Positions 1 through 11,817 of a stretch of 64,000 bases of DNA are shown piece after piece. Source of the stretch: Artemisia argyi. Lineage: Eukaryota; Streptophyta; Magnoliopsida; Asterales; Asteraceae. The first letter of the stretch is position 1. Each line of letters begins with the position of its first letter. The position numbers and the translations under genes are program-made. The stretch spans positions 170,320,218 to 170,384,217 of the forward strand of contig CM060704.1 of the NCBI GenBank assembly GCA_030686995.1, in the 5' to 3' direction. The notes below the pieces were generated by a model, which saw only the letters and a program-made list of their open reading frames with translations, was not told the DNA's origin and made no database searches.

Positions 1-518
1 ACACAAAATAATTGAAATTTAAAAAGTTAGTTATTAAATAGTACGATTGAAACGATGCTACATACAACTTAAAAAGTTACAATTAAAATACATTTTCAGT
101 ATTTATTTTTCTTGAGTAATAGCTAGTGTCTTCATGAACCATACATAGTAGTCGCAGACTCTCTTATGGCCCTCACCGACCATCCTAAAGTCAATACAGT
201 ATAAGTCGATTGCATAACATCATTATTAAAAGGACACATGGACAGTGTTTGAACGGATGATTTCGGTTTAAAAATCGAACATAAGCTCGATCTCTCCCCC
301 GGTCCCCGGATGAACCATATAGCCAAGAGAAACCATGACGACCGGTAAAAATCGTACAAGCATGAAAACTTAGACGCACTCCATAAGACACCAGACCTAA
401 ATGTATTATGTCCGATTTGTACGATTCATTAAAATCCAATAAACCATATTGATAAGTTGTGTGTAAAACCAAAATGAACAGGACCGAATACAATTTAAGC
501 AACGAATCTAAAATTTAA
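1..518. other. Intergenic DNA, nothing recognised
   Basis: AT-rich sequence with only short, overlapping open frames in both directions. None resembles a known protein or shows exon-like codon structure. I see no gene, RNA or transposon terminus here. Confidence 0.5.
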
Positions 519-758
519 GGGCCGTTTAGTTGGTGAAAAATTTTCATGTTTTCCCGTTTCTAAATTATTAGAGAATGAAAAAAAGTAAGAAGAGTAGAAT
601 GAACTTTTCAAACATTTAGTTAAAATAGAGAATGTGAATTTCACATTTTTTGAAAATTGTTGGAAAAAATTTGTTAACTAAACGGATTTTCAATTTTTCT
701 CTTTTCATATGAAAAATTTTTCTTAAAAAATAAGAAATTTTTCACCAACTAAACCGTC
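519..758. mobile_element. Tourist-like MITE (PIF/Harbinger type)
   Basis: The 240-bp element has terminal inverted repeats of about 24 bp. The left end begins GGGCCGTTTAGTTGGTG and the right end mirrors it with two mismatches. The flanks carry a 3-bp direct repeat TAA at 516-518 and 759-761, as expected for PIF/Harbinger insertions. The interior is AT-rich and non-coding. Confidence 0.75.
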
Positions 759-799
759 TAACTTTTAGAAAACTTAGATGTTGTAACAATCCAAACAAA

Positions 800-944
800 A
801 ACCAACGGGCTGAGCCCAAAGAAAATAACCCATTGAGCCCAAAATAATCCATAAATGAGCAACCCTAGCAACACATATAACTTGTATCAAACATAAACTA
901 GCACACCATACAGGAAGCAGAAGAAGCCGCCGCCAACCGTTGTC
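800..944 (+). promoter_or_regulatory. Promoter and leader of the eL39 gene
   Basis: Two site II-type elements are visible in reverse orientation (AGCCCA at 813-818 and 836-841). A telo-box-like AACCCTAG lies at 861-868. In plants these motifs typically occur together upstream of ribosomal protein and other growth-related genes. The start codon follows at 945. The transcription start is not defined by sequence alone. Confidence 0.5.
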
Positions 945-2219
<1,275 letters not shown>

Positions 2220-2984
2220 GGTGCTTTTGCAGTTTATCAGATTCAGTCAAGACTTGGTGTTTCGTTTGTATTTTGTTATTTAGTATGAAATAGATGTCTG
2301 AATCTAATTTTATGTTCTTTTGGGTACTTGAAAATGCTTATGTTTGATCACATCGTATTTGTCATGTAACTTGAATCATGCTCTAATATATTTGATGTTA
2401 TGATCCAATCTGTCGATCTAGTCGTGCTTGTTGTTTTAAGGACCCATCTGTAGGATAAATTTGATGATCCTTTGTAAATTTCATGTTACAAGTCACAGTG
2501 TTGGTAAAACATAGGTTGATTTCAAACTTTGACTTTATGTTACAAACATGTTTGTTTGGGCATAAGCATTTCGCAAGTCGCCACACATATCCAATGTGTA
2601 TGAAATAATCGTTTCGCAACTCAGACGAGAACTTCTCATGACACATGTGAAACGACGGCACAAGTTTGGATATACTTGTTAGCAAATACTTCTGGATTTG
2701 AGAATCTATATATTAAACAGCATGGATATATCATGACCAATACAGAATGTGTTATTTTTTGAACTAAGTTAAGAACCAAGTTTAGAACAACCAAGTTTTT
2801 AAACAATTTATCCACAGCCACATGTTTTTACATGGTAACAAAATGAAAACAATGTAAGAAAATAATGGATTGCCCTTAATTTCTAATAGCAGTCCTATAT
2901 TTTTGGGGTGTATCTTAAAAAGTAAAAATATAAAGAAGTTAATGATATCAAGAAAAAAAGGGCTTCCAACATTTCCCTCTAATC

Positions 2985-3080
2985 TGTGTTATATGACCTC
3001 TGCTATGTCCATAGCATAGTGGAGGAGTCTCCCCAAAGAGGGATTGTACAGAGGCCCGGGTTCAATTCGTTACTATTATC
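2985..3080 (+). mobile_element. tRNA-derived SINE head (Pol III promoter boxes)
   Basis: TAGCATAGTGG at 3012-3022 matches the internal Pol III box A consensus. GGTTCAATTCG at 3059-3069 matches box B except at its last base. The 36-nt spacing is typical of tRNA genes and tRNA-derived SINEs. No cloverleaf is evident, so this is a SINE or tRNA relic and not a functional tRNA. It ends about 60 bp before the H+-ATPase start codon. The 3' end of the element was not found. Confidence 0.45.
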
Positions 3081-3133
3081 ATTTTTATTCTTGATTTTTT
3101 CTCCTGTAAATTATTTATCAGCCATCAAGAAAG

Positions 3134-6100
3134 ATGGCTGATAGTTCCCTAGAACAAGTTAAAAGTAACCAAGTTGATCTTGAGAAAATCCCTGTCGAAG
3201 ATGTGTTCACGATTTTGAATTGTACGAGGGAGGGGTTGACTGATGACGAAGCGACTAAGAGGCTCGATATCTTTGGCTATAATAAGCTCGAGGAGAAAAC
3301 GGTACGTTGTTTACCTTTGTTATTTGTAACGGTATATTATACATCTTTTTCTGCTTCAAGACGAAATATAGGCTGTTTTCAACATTGGTGCTTAGAAATG
3401 AGATGAAAATTTACTTCATTTCATCATGAACATGTTTTGGCCATATATATTTAAATCACACTAATATGTTGTAATTGCAAATTTGAAACAGGAAAACAAA
3501 TTTCTCAAGTTTGTAGGGTTTATGTGGAATCCTCTATCATGGGTCATGGAATTTGCAGCCATCATGGCCATTGTCTTGGCCAACGGTGGTGGCAGGCCAC
3601 CAGATTGGCCAGATTTCGTTGGCATAGTTGCGCTTCTTCTCATCAACTCAACCATAGGTTTTATCGAAGAAAACAATGCTGGCAATGCTGCCTCCGCGCT
3701 AATGGCGAGCCTTGCCCCAAAATGCAAGCTTTTAAGGAACGGAAAATGGAGCGAGCAAGATGCTGCTATTCTGGTTCCCGGAGATGTTATTAGTGTGAAG
3801 TTAGGAGATATTATCCCAGCCGACTCTCGTTTACTTGAAGGTGATAGTTTAAAGATTGACCAAGCTGCCCTAACTGGTGAATCCATCCCCGTGAACAAGA
3901 GTCCTGGTGATGCAGTGTACTCGGGCTCAACATGCAAGCAAGGCGAGATTGAGGCTGTTGTCATAGCCACGGGTGCCAGAAGCTTCTTTGGGAAGGCTGC
4001 CCATCTTGTCGATAGCACCGACCAAACTGGTCATTTCCAAAAGGTACACGTGCTTATATATGAATTTTGAGAAAACTAAAAGTGATTTGATGAATTTTAA
4101 TACCAATTTCTTATCTTTACTAGGTATTGAGTGACATTGGTAACTTCTGCATATGCTCAATTGCTGTTGGAATGGCTATCGAGCTCGTGGTGATATATGC
4201 AATTCAACAAAGAGCATATAGAGATGGTATCGATAATCTGTTAATCCTTCTCGTTGGAGGTATCCCAATCGCCATGCCTACAGTTTTGTCTGTGACCATG
4301 GCTATCGGGTCTCACCATCTTTCAAAACAAGGTGCCATCACCAAGAGGATGACTGCTATCGAAGAAATGGCTGGCATGGATATTCTTTGTAGTGACAAGA
4401 CGGGTACCCTCACTCTTAACAAGCTAACGGTGGACAAATCCTTAATCGAGGTATGTTTTCTTTGAACAAATTAGCATCAGGCCTTCATCCACCGATAAAA
4501 GGCAAAATGAGTGTGGGTTGGGTTGTGGTCTTACTTGCGTAGCGCGTCTTATTTCCATGGTATAAAAGGGTCAAATTTTCTACAGGTTTTCGTTAAGGAT
4601 TGCAATAAGGACATGGTGGTGTTGTTTGGTGCTAGAGCTTCCAGGGTTGAAAACCAGGACGCAATCGATGCTTGCATTGTCAATATGCTGGCTAATTCAA
4701 AAGAGGCACGAGCCGGAATCCAAGAGGTCCACTTCTTTCCGTTTAATCCCGTTGACAAACGCACAGCAATCACCTACATCGATAGCAAGGGAGACTGGCA
4801 TAGATTAAGCAAGGGTGCACCAGAACAAGTAATGAATCATTTATTCTAGTTTGTGTACTTTATGATACAATTTTAGTTCTAAAATGGCAAACGAATGATG
4901 GTTAATTTTTTCTTTTTTGAAGATTATCGAACTTTGCCAACTCAAAGGTGAAACATTAAAGAGAGCTGAAGGTATCATTGACGGGTTTGCGAACAGAGGT
5001 CTTCGATCATTGGCCGTTGCTCGCCAAACAGTGCCAGAAAAGACGAAAGAGAGTGCGGGTACACCGTGGGAATTTGTTGGATTGTTGCCTCTTTTTGATC
5101 CGCCAAGACACGATAGTGCCGAGACTATTCGAAGGGCTTTGGAACTCGGCGTTAAAGTTAAAATGATCACCGGTGATCAACTTGCCATTGGTAAGGAAAC
5201 TGGTAGAAGACTCGGTATGGGAACCGACATGTATCCTTCTTCTTCACTTCTCTCGCAAAGTAATGAAGATAACAACGCTTCCATCGATGAGCTCATTGAG
5301 AAGGCTGATGGCTTCGCTGGTGTTTTCCCAGGTGAATAATACATAAGCTTAACTACATAAAACGGATCTCTTTGCAGTTTTGACAATTTTTCTTTCGAAT
5401 TTTTTTTGCCAAAATAACCTTTCAATAATCGACTCTCTTCACAATGAGTTTCAATAAGGTTTGGTGATTTTCCCACAAAAATTCTCACAAAACCACGATT
5501 GGTGATAGTTTTTCATAACACATTTTATATTTGTTTTTACAGAGCACAAGTATGAGATCATTAAGAGGTTACAACAAAGGAATCACGTTGTTGGTATGAC
5601 CGGAGACGGTGTAAATGATGCACCAGCACTCAAACGCGCCGACATTGGAATAGCAGTGGCTGACGCCACAGACGCCGCCAGGAGTGCATCCGATATACTC
5701 TTGACGGAGCCAGGGCTTAACGTGATTGTGAGTGCTGTATTAACAAGCCGAGCTATCTTCCAAAGGATGAAAAACTACACGATTTATGCTGTCTCCATTA
5801 CTATAAGAATTGTGATGGGGTTCATGCTCATCACTCTCATATGGCGGTTTGACTTTTCACCGTTCATGATCCTCATCATCGCCATCCTTAATGATAGTAC
5901 TATTATGATGATCTCAACAGACAGGGTCAAACCGTCACCGGTTCCTGACTCGTGGAGGCTGAGTGAAATCTTTACGACCGGTGTTGTTCTTGGAAGTTAT
6001 CTTGCACTTGTAACCGTCTTGTTCTTTTGGCTTGCTGCTCGAACCGACTTTTTCCCGGTAAGTTAGATAGTTTAGAATACCCAATTTCATTTATCTGCAT

Positions 6101-6808
6101 TCTAAAAGAGAAATCATGACAATACCTATTGATCTATAGAAACTCTTTGGTGTTCGCTCGATTGTTGGAAATGATGACGAGATCACTGCGGCACTTTACC
6201 TTCAAGTGAGCATCATTAGTCAGGCGCTCATTTTTGTGACCAGGTCTCAAAGTTGGTCATTTGTTGAGCCACCTAGCCTTTTTCTCTTTCTCGCATTTGC
6301 AGTGGCTCAGATAGTAAGTATCTATACAAAACTTAAGGGTGATAATTTTTGCCCGTTTACTTATATATGTGTCAATTTGGGTTGTTCTTACCTAAAATGA
6401 GTCAAACGAGCCAAAAGGGTTGCAAGTCGTCTTAAGTCTATCTATAAAGCAAACAACTTCACAAAGTATTTTCTATTAAATGAACTTGATTATTACTGGA
6501 GTAATAATATTGTTTGTTACTTTCTTATAAAGTTCTTAAACCTGACACGGTCCATTGGACTCTTACTAACCCGAATATGTCCATCTAATAACCTCTAATA
6601 AAACTAACTGACGCATATTCCCATGTCTATGTTTTTTATACAGTTGGCTACAATGTTCGCTGTATACGCAGACTGGGATTTTGCAGAGATTCAAGGAGTC
6701 GGATGGAGATGGGCTGGAGTGATCTGGATGTTCACCATCATTACCTACTTCCCACTAGATATCCTTAAGTTCATCATCCATGCATCATTAAACCGAACCT
6801 CTAAATAG
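3134..6808 (+). CDS. Plasma-membrane H+-ATPase (P3A), lacking the C-terminal R domain
   Basis: Proton pump of the plasma membrane that uses ATP to export H+. Exons: 3134-3301, 3492-4043, 4124-4450, 4586-4828, 4923-5331, 5543-6057, 6140-6313 and 6644-6808. All introns are GT-AG and the frame closes at 850 residues. Visible motifs are TGES at about 184-187 (actuator loop), the phosphorylated Asp at about 331 in DKTGTLT, KGAPEQ, MITGDQ and GDGVND. LND in membrane segment 6 has its Asp at residue 684, the position of the proton-binding Asp of Arabidopsis AHA2. All ten membrane segments seem represented. Full-length family members have about 950 residues. This one stops at HASLNRTSK, just after the last membrane segment, where the autoinhibitory R domain and 14-3-3-binding tail normally begin. 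No R-domain-like frame or splice donor follows. It could be a truncated active pump or a gene starting to decay. Confidence 0.9.
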
Positions 6809-7558
6809 TGTGGACTTGACGGTGAGGCTAACGAGATTGGTGATTGCTACCAACTAATACCAACCACCGCCGTGAACGAACTCCGATAGGGAAAAAGATG
6901 TGCGAGTTCTGAAAATTCCATGGAAGTACGGTAGAAAGAAATAGAAGTCATGTAAAAAATCTTTATTTTGATGATTCTTTTTCTTTTTATCTTTTATTTG
7001 GTAGTAGAAAAAGCCTGTAGGAAATACTTAAGGTAAAGACAACGGTTTTGACTCATGTAGATGAAAATCATTAGTGACCAAAAGGAGATTACAGGTTGGT
7101 GATGCAGAATCTAATTCTGTATCTCAGTGTACTTATTTGTATTTGTCTATAAATAGTCTTTTCTGGAATGCAAAAAAACCATCAAGGTCGCAACTTCAAC
7201 TCAGGTACTTGTAATGTCGATTTGGGTTAATGTTTTATCACTAACAGGTCAAATAAAAAAACTTAGCCTAAAGGGAAACGGGTCAAACAGGGTGAAACTT
7301 GCCCAATCTTTAATGTTTAATACATACAACCTCAGACCTCTTGAACCATTTATTAAAAACATTTAGTAACAAGAAATTGTAGCAAAGTGTGTTATTAAAA
7401 TGAACAAAAATATTTACGGGTCATCCCAACCCATTAAAAAATTGCCAATTTTGATCCGATACACCAATCTGCCCATGTGGCCACCTCTAATATCTAAATC
7501 AATCCAACTAAATATCAGCCAATCTATATTCTACAACAAGAACACTAGAAAGACAAAA
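6809..7558. other. Convergent intergenic region (two 3' ends)
   Basis: This lies between the ends of the H+-ATPase gene (+) and the oxidoreductase gene (-). All three frames after the H+-ATPase stop were read for the missing C-terminal domain and none resembles it. Otherwise it is AT-rich presumptive 3' UTR and spacer. Confidence 0.5.
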
Positions 7559-10500
7559 TTACCCTTTATTAATTAAATTAGGTTTCCAAGAAGTCAATTC
7601 AAAGGGTATTACATCTTCATCACACAAAAGTACAGCTTGTGCCATCAATTTCCCAAGCCAAGCATGGTACAAAAGACCTCTAGACCCAAGACCCGAAAAC
7701 AACCAAAACTTACTCTCATGATTTTGACCGATAAAATCATTTATTTGACCTAAAAGTGGGAGAGACCCGTTACCTGTGAGAGGTGGCATTGCTCTTAGAC
7801 CTGCACTCGCTCCATTAAAAGCCCACTTTGATAATCCAGGATATACTGCAGATGCTTTCGGTAAGAGTTCTTCTATAGCTTTTGAAGCTTCTTCTGTTGA
7901 AACATGTTGCGAATAGTTGCACGATTTCCATTCCCATGTAGAACCCAAGTATAAATTTCGAGGATTTTGGATGGCAAGCCATGCATCTGATAAGATTGAG
8001 GGACTATGTTCTGGAAATTCTTCGCTGAAACATTTAAATATTTTATTTTATTTTTGATATTTCTAACATATTTATATAAATGCATTAAATCATACCAGTA
8101 ATCTGTTAAATGGATATGCGTTTGTTATTCTCTTTACCACCAATTTTGTTTTGGGATAGCATCTTAAAAGAGCGATCACCTTTTTTAACAATTGTGTTCC
8201 GTTTCTCGTTGAAAATAAAAAAGAGGAAAAGTTCCAAGAAATATAAATGAATAACATCATACTTATCACATTCGTCCAAATATGCTCGTTTTAAGTGTTC
8301 CGATTCTTTTTCATGTCTTCATGATTCATCAAATGGCTTGAAAAGTTATCTAGTCGATTAAAAGAAGGATCCTATTTACTATATATAATCCCGTAATCAT
8401 TACATCCCACCCAAAAACACACATATTTGCATACACATATGAATGGGATATTAACATCCTATTGACGTATTAATCATGTTTTTGCTCGATTGTTTCGCTA
8501 AATACCTGATATTGTCAGGCAGATGTAAGTGGGCAGTGATGCCTCTGCAAGTCCTTAGTGGTAACCTTCCTAAGAGCTCTGGGAGGAAAGTGGATCTGGC
8601 TCCCAAACATACGACTACTGCATCATACTCCCCTAAAACGAGCATTGGATAGTGTTCGTTTAAACTTCATGATAAAACCTTTTGACACCATAGACGTAAA
8701 AAGGAACTCCAAAATACATCACATGTATTACCTTCTAATTCAAGAAGATTGTCAATAGACCTTTTATGAAGGCTTATCTTCTTTTCACCAATCCCCACAC
8801 TAGACCTTTCCTTTGCCAACGTTTCACAAGCTACATATAGGGCCTATTCATGGTGAAATATCTATACATTAAGAACTACATATATAAGGGTGATTGGATG
8901 TGTGATTTCAAGTGATTTGAATAGTTATTATATAAAGGGGGTTTGTATGAGACACGTGATGCTTTTTAAAGTTGTAACTTTCAAATGATAGGAACCTTCT
9001 AAAGTATTTAGGAAAAAGGAGAAGCACCAGATAAAGTGAGACTAAAATGTGTCTTAATCCAAGTATCCAAACACAAAGAACTGATAATCTGATAATTAGT
9101 TTCAAAACGTGAATCCAAACACCCCTTAAGAAATAACTTGAAGTGGTCAAAATATGTATTAATGTCACGTACGACAGTCTCCTCACCTCAAGATAATTTT
9201 GGGGATGTATATTTACAGCATCTGGCATATAAAATGCCGTGTCAGAAGGTACACGTATATTAGGCACCAAAGACCGGGCTGCATCTTCATTAACAGATTG
9301 TATTCTGCAACCGGCAAGATAGTTCTGAGCATTCTTCAAGTACAAATATAAAAAGCCCATTACACATTTATCAAATGTATTGCACTTTTTGTTTCATTAT
9401 AAGCAGGGACGGATCTATAGTGTAAGTATGGGGGCCGGTGCCCCCATGGCTAGCCGAAAAAGTTGAAATTTTAGTGTAATTTTTTTTAATTTTGACCTTT
9501 TTTCGAAAGTGACCCCCACCCAAAACTCAAATTGCCCCCCACCCACATACTAAAACCTAACATTCAACGCTCTAAAGCCTTATAAATCATTCATCTCTAA
9601 GTAAAAATACTCGATTTATCATTATGATCTTTTTTTTTTCCGCATTTTGTTGTTATTGTCAGGAAAAAGAAAAAAAAAATGCCCCCCACATCCATTTTCC
9701 CTGGTCCGTCACTGATTGTAAGTATGGAACTTACATCAATCATTACGCTCATGTTCTTCAAGCTGACTCCTGGTCTCAGGATACCCCTTCTTCGTGCAAT
9801 AAAACCATTCACTTCCTTTGAATGTATTGCTTTTTCAGCAATGTTTATAAGCCTTAAACTCTCTTCCCAACACTCGGCTGCCCGCCATAGAGGCTTAACT
9901 GCAGGAAAAAACTAATTAACACATCTAAAATATCAAAAATAAAAAGAAATGTCTTCTAAAGTCCTAACACAATGTAACCTTTAGGAGAATACGGATGAAG
10001 GAGTCCACCAGACACACCAGAAGCACCACCACCAATTCCAACCTCATCAAGAACATCGATACAAACATTCAACTCGGTAGTACTGTGCTGCAAATGCAAG
10101 TCCCACACAACCAAATCAAAACTTATTTTTTCAACTACAATAAACAGCTACGGGTCTGGTTGGCATAAGTGATTATGTAACATAAAATAATCAGCAATAA
10201 ACAAATCCTGCTGCAGGGATGTACTTTAACTATTAACTAAAACGCAATAAGCTCTATTAGTGTTTGGCAATTCACGCATTTACTTGTAAAACGAGCCCGA
10301 CATAATTGGATATTCCTAAATAACAATAATGAAAATAAAAAACTTTGGAAACAAACTACAAACACTACTAAGGAGGTGTTTGGATTAGCTTCATTTCTCG
10401 CCTTGTGGACTTATTTGAATTTGAAAAAAGCATATAAGCTCACTATTAACAGCTTATTAACTTGAGCTTATGGCGTAAGCCATAAGCTCTAGTTGATAAG

Positions 10501-10984
10501 GCCATAAGCTGTTAAAAGTGCGCTTATCGGCTTTTTAAAATTCAAATAAGTCCATAAGCCGAGAAAATGAAGCTAATCCAAACACCTCCTTAGCAGTGTT
10601 TGTAGTTTGTTTCCAAAGTTTTTTATTTTCATTATTGTGTTTGCAAGTTCAAATAAGTCCGTAAACCGAGAAAACGAAGCTAATCCAAACACCCCCCTTA
10701 ATAAAATCATAGCAACATTTAGTACTAATAATTATGACACACACACAAACACAAACACATACTTCCAATAAGTGCCAAGCAATTGATAAACCAGCAAATC
10801 CAGCACCAAGCACTGCATACCTACACATTACATCACCATGACGTCATCATTCAAATTATGAAATTAGGTTAAATAAGTAATGGTACCTGAGAGAGCGTTG
10901 ATGAAGATGAGACGATGAAGAAGAAAACGATGCCACCGGAGATAATCGTTTTCCGACCGGAAAACTGGACTGCCACGTCAGCAT
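7559..10984 (-). CDS. FAD-dependent oxidoreductase, DAO family, probably plastid-targeted
   Basis: Exons, 5' to 3' on the minus strand: 10984-10887, 10820-10763, 10087-9979, 9898-9735, 9333-9187, 8843-8732, 8632-8506 and 8024-7559. They sum to 1,281 nt, giving 426 residues with no internal stop. The first 32 residues are rich in Ser, Arg and His, resembling a transit peptide. A Rossmann FAD-binding motif follows at about 36-48 (VLGAGFAGLSIAW, GxGxxG). A second conserved segment, GASGVSGGLLHPYSP, lies near residue 75. Near the C-terminus are AGLRAMPPLTGNGSLPLLG and GLGSRGLLYHAWLGK, typical of D-amino-acid-oxidase-fold enzymes. It resembles an uncharacterised conserved plant family (I recall Arabidopsis At5g48440). 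The substrate is unknown to me. Confidence 0.85.
8888..9126. mobile_element. Degenerate MITE in oxidoreductase intron 5
   Basis: The left end reads GGGTGATTGGATGTG and the right end ATCCAAACACCCC, imperfect inverted repeats of the GGGTGTTTGGAT family. A similar element sits in a DCL4 intron at about 18892-19147. The target duplication is not clear. Confidence 0.4.
9404..9714. mobile_element. hAT-type MITE in oxidoreductase intron 4
   Basis: The 311-bp element starts CAGGGACGGA and ends TCCGTCACTG. It is flanked by an 8-bp duplication with one mismatch: attataag at 9396-9403 and attgtaag at 9715-9722. Eight-bp duplications with a CAGGG-type terminus indicate hAT. The element and its duplication end about 10 bp inside the intron from the exon 4 splice donor (minus strand, GT at 9734-9733). 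Confidence 0.7.
10323..10638. repeat. Large near-perfect palindrome (foldback element)
   Basis: This lies in intron 2 of the oxidoreductase gene (10088-10762). Both arms run from aataatgaaaataaaaaac through acaaactacaaacactact and aggaggtgtttggattagct to a centre near 10476, where gagcttatggcgtaagccat begins a smaller palindrome. Arms are about 155 bp. A partial extra copy of the right arm follows to about 10700, ending in ccaaacaccccccttaa. Confidence 0.75.
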
Positions 10985-11263
10985 CTTACAGTATTCGCCG
11001 GCGGCGTGATTTGCCGGTTAGAAGTTAGTTATGAAGATTAGGATAGCCGTTTAGAAGAAGAAGGTACAACATGTGATGGATGTATGTACAAGCGTTCAAA
11101 GCGTCACCACATTTTTAGTGCTCTTTTACTTTACATGCATTGTAAAATTTTAGCTTCTTAAGCGGGTACAGTGGTGACCCAACATGACCCAAGTTTGCGG
11201 CTGTCACGTCATTTTTTTCTCTTAAGTGAGCAGACATGACCCAAGTGGCAGAGTAGTAACCAA

Positions 11264-11306
<43 letters not shown>

Positions 11307-11804
11307 ATCAAACAGACAAAAACTTTGTGTGCAAATACTCGGTCGTAAATTCGATCGACAGTGTTTTTTTTGGTTGCTCAACCGATGTTTACCCAAAGCT
11401 CTACAATGGAGTCGACCGATTTGGAAATCGGTTAGGAGTCTACGAGACTTTAAGGAACCATTCCTTGTAAGGAATGCCGCGCTGTTCGCAAGAAGGCCGA
11501 ACAACCGAAAGCAATACTCATATGATCATATCCACCCGTTCTACGGTTCTACCTTTATTTCTTTTGCTGGTATGGCACAATTTTTGGTGTACACTCAACG
11601 GCATTAGTTCAAATTTCGTTTGGTCTATGAGGTCTATTATATGTGTTCACTTCGATATTTCGTTTGATTTTTTGTTAGTTTGGTTTGGTTTTTCATACCA
11701 TAATAATTGAACTTTTCTCTATGGTAAAAAATAAATAAAATAAAAATAAAAAATAAATATATAGCTTACGGATAAAGCTGCTTATTATTTATTATTTGGT
11801 AAGT
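10985..11804. other. Promoter side of the oxidoreductase gene plus unassigned DNA
   Basis: Contains a T-run of about 35 nt (from about 11267), which could mark the 3' tail of a minus-strand retrosequence covering 11303 onward, but no family was recognised. The phrase 'ggtctatgaggtct' recurs at about 11624 and 16046. The short frames here match no known protein. Confidence 0.4.
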
Positions 11805-11817
11805 AAATTATTACTAC

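Noticed and set aside
2985..3080. Functional tRNA gene
   Set aside because: Box A and box B are present, but no acceptor or anticodon stems could be paired. It is more likely a SINE head or relic.
3461..4018. Minus-strand frame of 185 codons over H+-ATPase exon 2
   Set aside because: Antisense shadow of a conserved exon. The plus-strand product is unambiguous.
6809..7100. Possible continuation of the H+-ATPase R domain
   Set aside because: All three frames after the stop were read. None has R-domain-like words or a C-terminal Tyr-Thr-Val.
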